NCBI GenBank assembly: GCA_037127255.1 | Contig: JBANSL010000009.1 | Coordinates: forward strand, 27,331,475-27,395,474 | Direction: 5' to 3' | DNA: 64,000 nt | From: Persicaria tinctoria | Lineage: Eukaryota; Streptophyta; Magnoliopsida; Caryophyllales; Polygonaceae | In this document: positions 44,073 to 55,699 of the stretch, piece after piece | Layout of the letters: each line of letters begins with the position of its first letter | Position numbering within the stretch: the first letter of the stretch is position 1 | Program-made: the position numbers and the translations under genes | Notes under the pieces: generated by a model | Databases searched by the model: none | What the model was told of the DNA's origin: nothing | Seen by the model: only the letters and a program-made list of their open reading frames with translations

Positions 44073-45437
44073 TCATGTGATCCAGGGTGGCCTGAACCCT
44101 TGCTCTAAAGTTCCATGGTAACGGACAAGAAAGGTTTTAGTTGCATTTTGAATCTTCTTGGCCCTTGCACGAGTCATAGGACCATCAAATGGAACCTTCA
44201 TGTTGTCCTCAATGTCACCAGGAGTCATCGATAATTGCACGACATCATTCTCCTCCACTTGACTTCGATTTGTCCTCAAATTGTCGTCAGAGTCATCGTC
44301 AGGCACGAACAAGGATAGATCGGCGACGTTGAATGTAGAATGGACGTTGTACTTATCGGCAGGGAGATCCAGCTTGTATGCATTATGACCCATCTTCTGA
44401 ACCACTCTGAATGGTCCATCTCCCCTGGGGTCCAGCTTAGATTTCCGTTGTTGCGGAAACCTTTCCTTCCTGAGATGCAGCCAGACTATATCACCAACGT
44501 TGAACTGCACATCCTTGCGATGCTTGTCCTTCGCGACCTTGTATTGCGCAGTCTTCCTCTCCAGCTGCGCCTTGGTACGCTCATGCAAGCTTTTGATGAA
44601 GTCCACTTGCTTAGCTGCATCCACGCTCTCTTTTTCCTTATATGGCCGAGGCATCATGTCCACCGGAGTTAGTGGATTTCGGCCATATACCACTTCGAAG
44701 GGGGTAAGCTATGTTGCAGAGTGCCTAGACCTGTTATATGCAAATTCTATAAATGGTAGGCAGTCTTCCCACCTCTGGAGGTTAGTTCGCAGCATGACTC
44801 TAAGGAGAGCCCCAAGAGTTCTATTTGTGACCTCAGTTTGGCCATCAGTTTGTGGGTGACAAGAAGTAGAAAATAGCAATTTTGTACCCAATTTAGACCA
44901 TAGAGTTTTCCAAAAAGAGCTTAAGAATTTAGGATCACGGTCAGAAACTATAGATACTGGCAATCCATGTAAGCGAACAACATCTTTGAAGAATAAATGA
45001 GCAACATGAATAGCATCATCAGTTTTATGACATGGAATAAAATGAGCCATTTTGGAAAATCTGTCTACAACAACAAATATGGAATCATGACCCTTAGAAG
45101 TTCTAGGCAATCCTACAATAAAATCCATAGAAACATCTTCCCAGGGTGCATTAGCAATAGGCAAAGGTTGGTATAGACCATTAGCATTAGATTTAGATTT
45201 GGCTTTAGCACATGTAACACAACTTTTGACAAATCTCAGCACATAATTAGACATTTTAGGCCAAAAGTAATGTTCCTTAAGTCTAGCTAAGGTTTTTTCG
45301 AAACCACCATGCCCTCTAGATTCATGAATTTCTTGAGTTAACAAACGGCGAATAGAAGAAGATGGGATACAAAGCTTGCCCATCTTAAACAAATAACCAT
45401 TATCAAGAAAAAATGAATCCACTTCACCTTTGGACAC
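44073..45437 (-). pseudogene. CRM-like integrase
   Basis: Zinc-binding part: [19 protein letters not shown] then SCVTCAKAK (HHCC). Catalytic [19 protein letters not shown] and [10 protein letters not shown]. An in-frame TAG at 44709-44711 splits it before LTPFEVVYGRNPLTP. The C-terminal part has DIVWLHLRKERFP, the GPY-like GPFRV and the end FRPPWIT. It would insert the cDNA into chromatin. The frame differs from RNase H by a shift near 45490. Confidence 0.9.
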
Positions 45438-46879
45438 ACATTGAGCATATATAGTTTTAAAGAAACCATCAGAAGCATACAGTTCCTGCGTGATAGCGCG
45501 TCAGCTACCACATTATCCTTTCCTTTCTTGTGGTGAACCACATAGGAAAAGGTCTCTATAAACTCCACCCATCGAGCAAGTCGCCTGCTGAGCACTACTT
45601 GTCCTTTGAGGTACTTTAGAGCTTTATGATCCGAATGAATCACAAACTTCTTAGGCTAGAGATAATGTTGCCAGGTCTGTAAGCAACGAACCAGTGCAAA
45701 TAGCTCATTGTCGTAGGTAGAATAGTTGAGCTCAGCGGAGCCCAACGTTTCGCTGAAGTAGGCGATGGGACGCTTGTTTTGCAGCAGGACCCCTCCAATG
45801 CTAGTGCCAGAAGCGTCACACTCGAGCTCAAAAGGTTGAGCGAAGTCAGGTAACTGCAGCACTGGGGCGTGTGTCAGGCGATCCTTGAGGGCGTCGAAAG
45901 CCTTTTGATGTGAGTCAGTCCAACGAAATGTCACATCTTTCTTTGTCAGCTCATGTAGGGGGGCGGCAATCAGGCTGAAGTCCTTGACAAAATGTCGATA
46001 GAAACCAGCAAGGCCCAAGAATGAGCGGACATGAGTGGGGGTATTCGGCCTGGCCCACTCCTGAATAGCACGAATCTTCTCCTCATCCACCTTCAATCCA
46101 GATGCAGTCACCACAAAACCAAGAAAAATGGTAGACTCGGATGCAAAAGAACACTTCTTTAAATTGGCATATAATTTTTCTTTCCTAAGACAATCAAAAA
46201 ACAATTTTAAGTGACTTAAGTGATCATGCATATTCTTACTATAGATTAAGATATCGTCAAAATAGACAACGACAAATTTTTCTAAGTGTCTTCTAAGCAC
46301 ATGGTTCATAAGCCTCATAAAAGTAGAAGGTGCATTTGTTAAACCAAAACGCATTACTAACCATTCATATAAGCCATACTTAGTTTTAAAATTCGTTTTC
46401 CATTCATCACCCTGTTTCATCCTAATTTGATGATATCCACTTCTAAGGTCAATTTTAGAAAAAATAGAAGCACCATGAAGTTCATCAAGCATATCATCTA
46501 AACGAGGAATAGGGTGGTGATACTTAACCGTTATTTGGTTGATTGCGCGACAATCAACACACATGCGCCAGGAGCCATCCTTCTTTGGAACCAAAATGAC
46601 AGGCACGGCACAGGGAGACAGGCTCTCTCGAACAAAGACTTTATCCATCAATTCTGTGACTTGGCGTTGCAGCTCCTTTGTTTCCTCAGGACTAGCTCTA
46701 TAAGCGGCGCGATTAGGCAAGGCTGCCCCAGGCACAAAGTCAATCTGGTGCTCAATACCTCTAATAGGAGGCAAGCCTTGGGGTAGTTCAGCTGGAAGCA
46801 CATCTAGATAATCTTGTAGAAGTGCAACAATAGGTACAGGAATATGACTCAATTCAACATTAAGTAATACCTGTTTCAT
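45338..46879 (-). pseudogene. CRM-like reverse transcriptase and RNase H
   Basis: RT motifs: [52 protein letters not shown] and the catalytic [11 protein letters not shown]. RNase [43 protein letters not shown] and [15 protein letters not shown] at 45656-45658 interrupts the frame between HYL and PKKFVIHSD, where the family usually has Trp, so a G-to-A change fits. Confidence 0.9.
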
Positions 46880-46927
46880 TACCAGAAGAATATGAGGTCG
46901 ATGAGCATTTCATGTGATGGTCCCTTT

Positions 46928-47743
46928 TTAAGGTTGAGAGACCAAAGATCGACGTTCTACAGATCCCTTAAGTGATGCAGAAGAGGGCTGCGTGGACGTC
47001 GAGTGGGAAGGAGTTGTTGCCGAGGGAGCCACGGGTACTGCTGTGGTGGCCGCGGGCGCGGCAGGAGTGGCAGCGGGTGCGGCCTGCCTGGCCGAGAGTT
47101 CCTTGAGCTTCTCCTTCCTATCAGCTTCCTTCTGGGCGTCCTGTTGTTGCTTCTTGCGAACCTGGTCCTTCAGAATAGTTTGTGGCGAAAGGGGTAGGAG
47201 AGTAACTCTCCTCCCATCATAGGTGAATACATATGTATTCGCACGACCATCATGAAGAACAGAACGATCATATAACCAAGGACGACCTAACAGTATATGA
47301 CTACAATCCATGCGAGCAACATCACATAATATTTTATCATGATATGTTCCAATAGAAAGGGAAACTAAACATTGTTTGGTGACCATTATATCAGAACCAT
47401 CATTAGTAATGCCATTTCATCCATAGTGAGTAGCTCTAGGAGTAGTAGTTAAATGGAGGAAATCCACTACCTTTTCACTGATGAGATTGCAGCAACACCC
47501 ACCATCGATGATGAGGCTTAAGGTAGCTTCGCGAACTAAGCATCTAGCGTGGAATATGTTCTCCCTTTGATCAGCCATGGGAGATTCCTGAATATGTAGG
47601 ACCCGTCGATTGATAATGCAAAGCAAGTTGTTGTACTCTGAAGTATCGATCTCCTCAATAGGCTCAGACGACTGGTCCTCCTCCACTTCACTCGAAATTA
47701 CTTGGTCCTCAACAGTCTCTTCCTCATAGTAATGGTCTCCCAA
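46928..47743 (-). pseudogene. CRM-like protease and linker
   Basis: Active-site region LSLIIDGGCCCNLISEKVV (family: IDGGS), then after an in-frame TGA at 47417-47419, CSHILLGRPWLYDRSVLHDG. The linker toward RT is rich in AAPAATPAAPAAT and ends before stops TAA at 46928 and TGA at 46910. It is in the same frame as gag and RT, so a single polyprotein is implied. Confidence 0.85.
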
Positions 47744-47908
47744 ATCATTGAGAAGGACCTTCTTTTTCTGAGGGCAATTGCGAGAGACATGCCCAGAACC
47801 ACCACAAGTGAAGCAGTGGATAAACTTGTTACGATCTGTAGAGGGTGCAGCAACTCTTCTAGTTTCAACCTGATAACCCTGTTGTGGTGAGTTGGAAACT
47901 CCCTTTCG

Positions 47909-49240
47909 CTACATAGAAGGGTTAGAAGCAGAAGGTTTAGATTGACTAGAATGGTTAAAGGGAACAAACCTGCGACCTTGAGAGGTCTGGTCGAATCTAG
48001 CCCTTTGCCGAATCTGCTGCTGCTGTTGCTCATACAGAAGCTGTGCTTTATGAGTCAAAGTGTTAATATTTCTAATGGAATGGATAGATAAAGGATTTTT
48101 AATAGAAATATGAAGACCAGTAAGAAATTGAGTACACAAAGCACGTTCAGTAAGATAAACATTAGCCTGATGGGAGAGCCGTTCAAGCTCATCTCTGTAG
48201 TCATTAGGAGAGCGAGTTCCTTGGCGGCAGGAAGCGAGCTGCATCCTCATGGACTCTGTGTATTCCTCAGGCACATGTCTCTTCTTTAGGAGATAACGAA
48301 GTTGTGGCCAGGTTTCAACAGGTTTCTTGTCCTGGCGACGGCGCATCTCACGAGTGCGGAACCACCAGGTGCGAGCTTTACCTACTAAATGCAATATAAC
48401 AACTTCCAACTTCTCCGTTTCCTCAGAGCGTAAATGTTCAAGCAGATAGTCAGTATGATTTTCCCAAACAAGATAAGCTTCAGGATCAGTGTTACCATCA
48501 AAGGTTTCTAACTTAAGCTTAAAATCTCGTCTCTGTATAGCTTGAGCATTATCAAATCTAGGATGACCAAAATTAGGAGGGGGTAAATCATCAAAGTTAG
48601 GATTTACCTCGTGGTAAGCATCCTCCAAATGCGGCGTCTCATAAAGATCATTATTGCTGCGGCTGTCATCCCAGTTAACACGAGTATGAAACGGCTGCTG
48701 TTGACGCTGATTGAACCTCCCTTGCTGTTGATGCCGTGGTGGTGTATACTCACGACGATCTTGGTTGCCATTGAAGCCCGCTAGATAATCGTTGTCATTC
48801 TCTCCAGTGAAAGGATTAGGAGTAACAAACTTAAGCTGATAATGTAATTGACCAGAAGGGGGAGGTTTAGCAGTATAAGAGGTGTTACCTGCAGGGGGCG
48901 GATTACCTGTAGGTGGAGTAGGGTCGATTGGAGGTGTAGGGCCGGTAGGAGGCGGCATACCACCTGGGGGTGTAGAACCAGAAGCCTCCTGTTGTTTCCT
49001 CTCCTCCAGGTGTCGCAAAACACCATTTATAGACCGAGTAGTAACCAGGGTATCTTGTTGGGCTAACTGATCGTGGAAGCGCTTGTTCCAACGCTCCTCA
49101 GCAGCTTCGAGTTCTTTTCTATGATCGTCCCTATAAGCTTTAGTAGCGGCCTGAATAATACGGTCCAAGACCTCATCAGAAATAGGGATAGGAGCAGCAG
49201 GTTGGGTAGGGGGTGGGTTGGGGTTGCTATCGTTCGACAT
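47909..49240 (-). pseudogene. CRM-like gag
   Basis: 443 residues from MSNDSNPNPPP. Acidic/Q-rich N-terminus, then the capsid-like part RRDFKLKLETFDGNTDPEAYL and VVILHLVGKARTWW. A TAG at 47909-47911 ends the frame, but the same frame continues and carries a zinc knuckle CFTCGGSGHVSRNC (about 47790-47830). Gag would package the RNA. Confidence 0.9.
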
Positions 49241-50268
49241 GTTCCTGCAATATCAGAAGAGCAACAAGTAAACGAAGCAAAGACCAGAAACCAAGTAATG
49301 CAAGCTCTAGTGATTCCTAAGAGTGATTCAAGTTTTACAAAGAGCGAGAAAACAAGGCACAATATTCAAGTAATTCCCCTGGACACAGAATTTTGCAATA
49401 TTGAAGACAACAAGCAATAATCAAAATTGCAAATTAAATCAGCCACAAGTCGGATATCAAGGATAGCAAGTATAGACAAGAGGCTTAATGTGTATAGAAA
49501 AAGAACTACAATGTGATGCTTGAATAATATGAATATGAAATAATTGACAATAGCAATCACAAGGGCAATCAAGTGCACACACTCCGTCAACTATTATCTG
49601 ACGGTTGCAACATGGTTCAGAAAAAGATGGGTGTGACCAAGGCTCCTTTGTCGGCACAGTACAAAATCACACAAAGTAGGGTTCTTTTGTAATGCTTAAA
49701 ACCGATCAGATCATCTAACATGTAGCAAGCAAGGAAGAGTTACTAACTCAACAATGTAAGATGAAATAATGCTCTTTTTTTTTTTTTGATTTATGCTCTC
49801 GGTTTTTCTGTTTTTTTTTTTTGGCTATGAAATAGCTGCTGTAAGGGGTTGTAATGTACCCGAAATAAAGAGCAAAGAAAAAGAAAAATAAAATAAAAAA
49901 AGCTACGATGATCTAAAAGTAAGCAAAAATAAAGGAAATAGGGAAAATAGGCTAGAAACTGGAGAAATTAGGGTTCTTTAGTGGTGCAAGTTCATATAAT
50001 GCTTTTAATCCAAGAATCACAGTCATAGGCATGATATGTAGCAACTAGGAATAAAAGATCACAACTTGCAGTCAAGAACACAATATCTTCGAAATTAAAG
50101 ATCCAAACAAAGAATAACAAAAATAAAGTGCCAATTTTGATGGGTGAATAAGAAAGATTCAATTTTTATGCAGCGGCTATGGTGAAAAATAAGGCACGAA
50201 AAAGAAATCACTCAATAAAGAAATCAAGAGAGTAAAGAACTTGCATTAACCTGAAATCCGATACCACT
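49241..50268 (-). other. CRM-like 5' leader and primer site
   Basis: This non-coding leader lies between the 5' LTR and gag. Next to the LTR the minus strand reads AGTGGTATCGGATTTCAG, an imperfect initiator-Met-type primer site. Poly-T tracts occur at 49778 and 49811. Confidence 0.6.
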
Positions 50269-51360
50269 TGATACGTTTGGGATACCCGTTCCTTCGCTTG
50301 TGGGCTCAAGATCAAGAACCACGTCGTATATTTGCTTAGATCTTGCAATGCTCTTTGATATCTCCTGATTGGAACAAATTAAAACAAGTAATTAAATTTC
50401 TGCAGTAGCGACGGATTCAGACTTAACCAATTTCAGCAACTAAAGAACTGGATTTAGCGACAGAAAATAAAAAGGGAAGCGAGGGCGAGAAGCGAGGAAT
50501 GGGCGCGCGAGGTTCCGGGCACATAGGCATCTAGGCCTCAGGGTGTGCGGGTTCTGGAGCGCGGGAGTGTCTCGCTGGGAGCGAGCGTGTCAGCGAGCGA
50601 GGGCAGGAGCGAGGGTGCCTGGGAGCACGGGAGCGCAGGAGCGGGAGAGAGGGCGAGGCGCCTAGGATGGCCTCGCTCGCTGGGAGCGGCTCTCCTTGCG
50701 GGTTACGCCAAGTGCTAGACTCCTCGGGAGCGATAGCTGTGTCGAGTAGTGTTGGGTGTTGGGTTTCCTCGATCTCGATGAACCATGGAGAGGTGATGGT
50801 GATTGTGATTGCCGAAAATTCTCAAGAACACAAGAGCTTTGATAGTGTTTTGGATTGATAACCAAGAACCCTTTAATCCATAAAGGGGTTCTCAATTCTA
50901 TTTCAATCTAATTAATTCAAAGGTGCATAACATGAATACATAGAAAACTTAAGAGATATCTAACCAATCCTTCCTTGCAAAGGAAAGGGGTTTGGATAGA
51001 TTAATTCTACCTAAAGATAAATAAAATAACCCTAAGATAAATATTTTCCTAATAAGATAAATGTTTCATAACTTGGTGGCCAAGAATTATATCTAGAAGA
51101 GATATAATTAATTCCACCTTATTTATCTAATTTGTATAAAATAATAACATAATTAAATAAAGTAGATAATTGGCCCAAGCACAAGGAACTCGGCCCATGT
51201 ACTCGACAAGGTCCTTAATTGGCCCACTCGACTAATGTTGGTCTCGAGTGACTTAGGGAAATGTCGAGTAAGGTTTGGCTCATGGTGGGTGCAGACGAGT
51301 CTTCATGAGCTCCGTGTGTGGACGCAGGCTCACGTCTTGTGCTGGCGGTGTAACCTTGAG
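50269..51360 (-). repeat. CRM-like 5' LTR
   Basis: Direct copy of the LTR at 42982. The inner end is TGATACGTTTGGG; the outer end is estimated from where pol-like sequence starts at 51361. Confidence 0.85.
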
Positions 51361-51535
51361 TCAAGTGATCCAGGGTGGCCTGAACCCTTGCTCTAAAGTT
51401 ACATGGTGACGGACAAGAAAGACTTTAGTTGCATTTTGAATCTTCTTGGCCCTTGCACGAGTGATAGGACCATCAAATGGAACCTTCATGTTATCCTCAA
51501 TGTCACCAGGAGTCATCGATAATTGCACGGCATCA
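51361..51535 (-). pseudogene. Truncated second CRM-like copy (end of pol)
   Basis: This sequence matches 44073-44245, the last ~57 codons of integrase, directly beyond the 5' LTR. LTR-body-LTR-body order means a tandem element, normally produced by unequal recombination between LTRs. The match stops at CATCA where a MITE begins. Confidence 0.85.
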
Positions 51536-51763
51536 CCCTTCGTTCCATAATTGAAGTTATTTTACATTTAGACACGTATTTTAAGGAGGTAAAAAAAACT
51601 ATAAAATATTTTTTTAATGAATTTATTTTTATAAGTTCATATTTACGACTAACAAGTAGAAAATTATTTAAAAAACTGATTAAAAAAATAATATTTTATA
51701 GTGTTTTTATTTTTTTTAAAACGCGCACAAAATGACAAAGGACACTTATTTTGGAGGAGGGAG
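51536..51763. mobile_element. Stowaway-type MITE
   Basis: The right end, reverse complemented, is CTCCCTCCTCCAAAATAAGT, the common Stowaway terminus, and it is followed by TA. The left end CCCTTCGTTCCATAATTGAAG is similar but slightly clipped and lacks the TA. The interior is AT-rich. A mariner-like transposase would mobilise it. Confidence 0.65.
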
Positions 51764-52171
51764 TAGGGGTGGACATGAGACGGGACAGGACGGGATTGTG
51801 GTAATCCCACATCCCATTCCATATATTTTTTGCAGGACGGAATTAAATATTTTTTTTTCAAAATTCCACCGGATCTTATCCCTCATGGGATGGGACGAGA
51901 TCAGGGATCGGGACGGGACATGATTTGTTCCTCGTAAAAACAATATATTTAAAAACAATGTAATTAACTCCAACACCAACAGTAAACAATTAAGTGACGA
52001 ATAGTAAACTAGGGGACCGAGGGTGCGGGTCTTATCCTCGTTAACAGTAACTTCTGTAAACTCACCAACACTCCAAGTTTCCAACAGTAAACAAGGGCCG
52101 AGGCCCGAGGGTACCTGCGCCTGCCGTGTGGATCTTCTAGTTCACTTCGTGGTCCTTTGGTGGGCCACAAA
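51764..52171. other. GGGACGGGAC-rich dispersed repeat and spacer
   Basis: 51770-51935 contains repeated GACGGGAC words and the hairpin GGGATT-GTGGT-AATCCC. No gene. 51936-52171 is unassigned. Confidence 0.45.
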
Positions 52172-52428
52172 ATTATTTCGAGTATAAATAAACATTGAAA
52201 AAAATTATTCTTTACCCTCATATTGATATGCCTATAAAATTTTATTATGAAAATTCAAGTTTTAAAAAATAATAAAAATTAGTTTCTAAAATAATCGATA
52301 TTTTAATTATCTGTGTTTTTTAAACATGAATTTTCGTAATAAATTTTTATAATGATATTAATATAAGGGTATAGAATTTAAAAATATTTTTTATTTTTTT
52401 TTCAATATTTATTTATACCCCAAATAAT
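52172..52428. mobile_element. Foldback MITE with ~120-bp inverted arms
   Basis: The left arm ATTATTTCGAGTATAAATAA continues ACATTGAAAAAAA; the reverse complement of the right arm is ATTATTTGGGGTATAAATAA then ATATTGAAAAAAA. The arms stay similar (CCCT(C/T)ATATT, AAATTTATTA(C/T)GAAAATTCA) almost to the centre, so the whole 257 bp can fold. No clear target duplication. No protein. Confidence 0.8.
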
Positions 52429-52519
52429 TTAAGCAATCAACAACGTGTGAAGAATTTCATCAATCTTCCATTAACGTCTAGATGCACCAGCAGCAAAAGC
52501 TGATTAGGTAACAAAAATT

Positions 52520-52775
52520 AATGGATTGTTTGTGTTAAATATAAGTTAATAATCTAGTATGGTGTTGGAAAAATCTAGTTATTAGAGTAGCTGATGAAAA
52601 CTTGTGAATAAAAAATCATAAGCTCCAAAAATCTTGGGTGAGTAGTTGATGAAAAACTGTAATTCCAAAGTTAATTAAACTAAAATCTTATATTTATTTC
52701 ATTTAAAACTATATAATATCAAAACACATGCTTCGGAAAGCTACTTATCATGCCAAACAGAACCTCAAGAGGAAG
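52520..52775. mobile_element. MITE family copy 1 (TTTGGTAA-type ends)
   Basis: Aligns with 53612-53946 through TGTGTTAAATATA(A/T)GTTAA, CTTGGGGTGAGTA-like words and a right end CATGCCAAACAGAACC. The left terminus is unclear. Confidence 0.5.
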
Positions 52776-53611
52776 GAAAGCATAGTTTACACAACTCAAC
52801 AACTCGATAATCAAGTTAATTGAAGAAAATGAATATAGAGGGAAGATCCAATGTAACATTACACTTTCCATCCACCAAAATTTTAAAATAAAATAAAATT
52901 TTAATCTCAGTTATTGAATCTTCCTTACAATGTAAACAGTGAACACTTATAAACCGTCGGATGGGAACAAATTAATGGATGAGATTCATTTCCATTTTCT
53001 GATTTTTTTTAAAAAAAAACTCGGCTCCACATGTTAGATATATCAAACTATTTGCATTAGGCATGCGCCCACTCTCCCCATTGGAAACTCAATCTTCTAT
53101 TTTATATTCTGTATAATAGAGGAGAAGTCGGTGGAGACATATAACAGTTTCTCCTTAATAGTAGTCATATGCATCAATCAATTTTTTTTTTTGAAATAAT
53201 CAATATATTAAGATAAAATTTATTATAACTTTATTTAATCAATATATCAATGTATGTGTAAGATAAAAATACGATCAAGCAAATTATTTACTTAGTGGGG
53301 TCTTGTATAAAAAAATAAGTTACTTAGTGGGGTCACATTTAAGGAAAATTGTCACATACACAGCTTAAGAAAAATGGTCACATCTTTCACAATTGAACTG
53401 TTTTAATATTATTATAGATAGATTATAGATATAGACGTTGATAATGGATATAATAATATATATTTACCTCTACAAAAAAATAAAAAATAAACAGATAGTC
53501 TATATAAAAAATTATAAATACTATTTTTAAATCTATACCTACGTAGGTTTAAGCTTTCTTATATCTTATAAAGATTATACTAATAAATTCATTAAATTGG
53601 CCAATTTTTTT
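52776..53611. other. AT-rich spacer, no gene
   Basis: Contains TTACTTAGTGGGGTC at about 53289 and 53324 and a run of 18 T and A around 53000-53020. Nothing coding is recognised. Confidence 0.4.
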
Positions 53612-53946
53612 ATGGGTCAGTTTGGTAAAACGAAGTTGATGAGATAGCTGAAGCTGATAGGGTAGCTGAAGCTGATGGATTTAGTGTGTTAAATATATGT
53701 TAAATTAGAGTTTTCATAAGCTTGTAAGGTGTTTGGTAACCCACCTGATAGAGTAGCTAATACAAACTAGCTGATCAGATAGAAGAAAATTAATATAATT
53801 CTGAAAAACTTGGGGTGAGTATAGCTGTTGAAAATCCAATTTCAAATGCTAATTAAATTAAAATTTTATATTTAACTTATTTAAAACTATAAAATATTAA
53901 AATCAAAAGTTCCGAAAAGTTACATGCATTACCAAACGGATCCTAA
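53612..53946. mobile_element. MITE family copy 2 (TTTGGTAA-type ends)
   Basis: The left end GGGTCAGTTTGGTAAAACG and the reverse complement of the right end, AGGATCCGTTTGGTAATG, form terminal inverted repeats. Internal words AGCTGAAGCTGATGG and AGGGTAGCTGAAGCTGAT are duplicated. Same family as 52520-52775. Confidence 0.6.
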
Positions 53947-54059
53947 ATAGTTTTTTGAGTTAGTGTATTTTCTTTTAGGGATTTCCTTAATAGAAAAATA
54001 TATTTAATGTATGTATAAAAAAATATAAGTAAGACAAAATACCTTACCAACAAACAACA

Positions 54060-54190
54060 TTAATCTCGGCCGTTTTGTTTGAATAGGTAAATAAAGAGCG
54101 GTCATTCCGGGATTCGAATCGGGGACCTATAGATACTACCCACAAATCCTTTTCGGTGAGCCATTCCGGAATGGTTAACGTGTCCCCTCC
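54060..54190 (-). mobile_element. tRNA-derived SINE-like unit
   Basis: On the minus strand an A-box-like TGGCTCACCGAAAAGG is followed about 45 bases later by the B box GATTCGAATCC, then a short tail region. This is the order of a pol III promoter in tRNA-type SINEs. A true tRNA gene is unlikely because no acceptor stem closes around it. Confidence 0.45.
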
Positions 54191-54329
54191 CCCACACACA
54201 TATCAGACGTCGTTTTCCGGCCTCCTAAATGCAGTTTGGATCCCCTATAAATATAACACTTTGTGACGTTTGTGTACATGTTACATCCAATATTAAGCTG
54301 GCTGAATTATTTTGCGTATAAACTTGTTA

Positions 54330-54720
54330 AGCTAGAGTTGTAATTCGAGTCGAACGAGTCGAGTATTGCTTGTTCATATTGTGGTCATTTAGAAATGAGC
54401 CGAGCTCGATCCGAGTCTAAATTTGTACTCGAACATAAAAATGTGCTCATACTCGGCTCGTTGAGGAAATGAACGAGCTCGAGCCTAGCTTTTTTCAAGC
54501 ATTAAGTAGCCTTATTTGCTCAAAACATACTAATTTTAAGGAAATTTTAGAAATTTCACAAAATTCTAGCTATTCGAGTTTAAATCGAGCAAGCCGAACT
54601 TTTAACCGAGCCTAAAAATGTGTTCATACTCGGCTTCTTTAGAAAATGAACGAGCTCAAACTGAGCTTTTTTTTTAGTCGAACCCAAGATGAACTCAAGT
54701 TACTCGATTCATATAACACC
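54330..54720. repeat. GAGCTCGA-rich dispersed repeat with internal duplication
   Basis: ACTCGGCTCGTTGAGGAAAT plus GAACGAGCTCGAGC near 54453 is repeated in diverged form near 54630 (ACTCGGCTTCTTTAGAAAAT, GAACGAGCTCAAAC). Non-coding. The element class is not known to me. Confidence 0.55.
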
Positions 54721-55149
54721 TCTATGAAACATACTCACTACATAAGAATTAATGTTCACTACGCCAGAGTGCATCTCGCTCGATGGGCCCAGCAAAGTTC
54801 GTGACCTCATTCACTCTCAGACGACGTACTTTATATGACTCTTTGCCTGACCATGGGGAGTCCCAAATTGCTTCCAACCCATGTTCCACCGACCGAAAAC
54901 ATTAAAAGTTCGTCGGCTGAATATGACTCATGCGACAGACTACTAATAGGCGACGAACATTGATCATATGTGGTCTCCCTAACAGACATCCCAACCACAA
55001 CTGTCAGAAAGGGCCTTTGTCGCGACGGGAATCATAATAAGTTTGTCTCCTGAATGCATGGGTGGTTGACCGTATTAAATACTCTTAATTCAGTAGACAA
55101 AAATACGGAACTATATCCGTCGCCTAAATGCGTATTTTTAAAAAGTTGA
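54721..55149. other. Possible CACTA-type end, otherwise empty
   Basis: CACTACGCCAGAGTGC starts at 54757 and is followed by several GCGAC/GTCGGC words, as in CACTA subterminal regions. No opposite end or transposase is found. Confidence 0.25.
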
Positions 55150-55610
55150 ATTTAATTTTTTTTTTATTAGGTAAAAATTCGAGGTCAAACATACCTGAAC
55201 CTCGAAGGTCGACAAGTCGGCAGATGAAAAACCGTCATAAACAAACAAAAATACAACGGCGGTGCAATATACAGGCAAGAAACACTCTACAAGGTGAAAC
55301 TAAACACAACTAATCCAAACGAGACGATGACGTAGACGACGAACGAAGCCAAGCGCTACCCAGAAGCAACACCGCAGACCGGCGGTACATAAGGAGTCAC
55401 CTGTGGGTAGTGGAGACGAACCTCCAAGGAAACAACCTTCCCGGAAAAGGAGACGACTCGATACACACTACTACAACCCTAGACTCCAAGCAGCCAAAAC
55501 TCCATCAAACGGAGAAGAAAGTTTAGCCACGCCAAAAGTAAAGCCCCACTCCGCCTGAACTGAAAGCACCATTAACTCAAGCGAGAAATAACAAAACCAA
55601 TCGGGAATTA
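55150..55610 (-). mobile_element. LINE 3' end fragment
   Basis: The T run at 55157-55167 followed by ATTAGGTAAAAATTCGAGG is the reverse complement of a LINE tail. It matches LINE 2's end (GAATTCTTACCTAATC plus A run) and resembles LINE 1's end. Only 3' untranslated-type sequence is present. Confidence 0.5.
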
Positions 55611-55699
55611 TTTATAATAGTTATAAATATATAATAATATTATTTATTATAAAATTTATTTTTATTTATTTCTTAATACTTTTGGGCCATCTTTGGACC

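Larger units (their letters stand above)
42982..51360 (-). mobile_element. CRM-like Gypsy element (chromovirus), minus strand
   Basis: Two direct ~1.09 kb LTRs (42982-44072 and 50269-51360) enclose gag, protease, RT, RNase H and integrase on the minus strand. The end of integrase (VHSTFNVADLSLFVPDDDSD and NLRTN) matches the chromovirus CRM lineage, inferred from memory. The element sits in intron 2 of the cyclase gene. At least six in-frame stops and one frameshift mark it as inactive. Confidence 0.9.

Noticed and set aside
54060..54190. Functional tRNA gene
   Set aside because: B box is present, but acceptor and D stems do not close; a SINE-like origin fits better.
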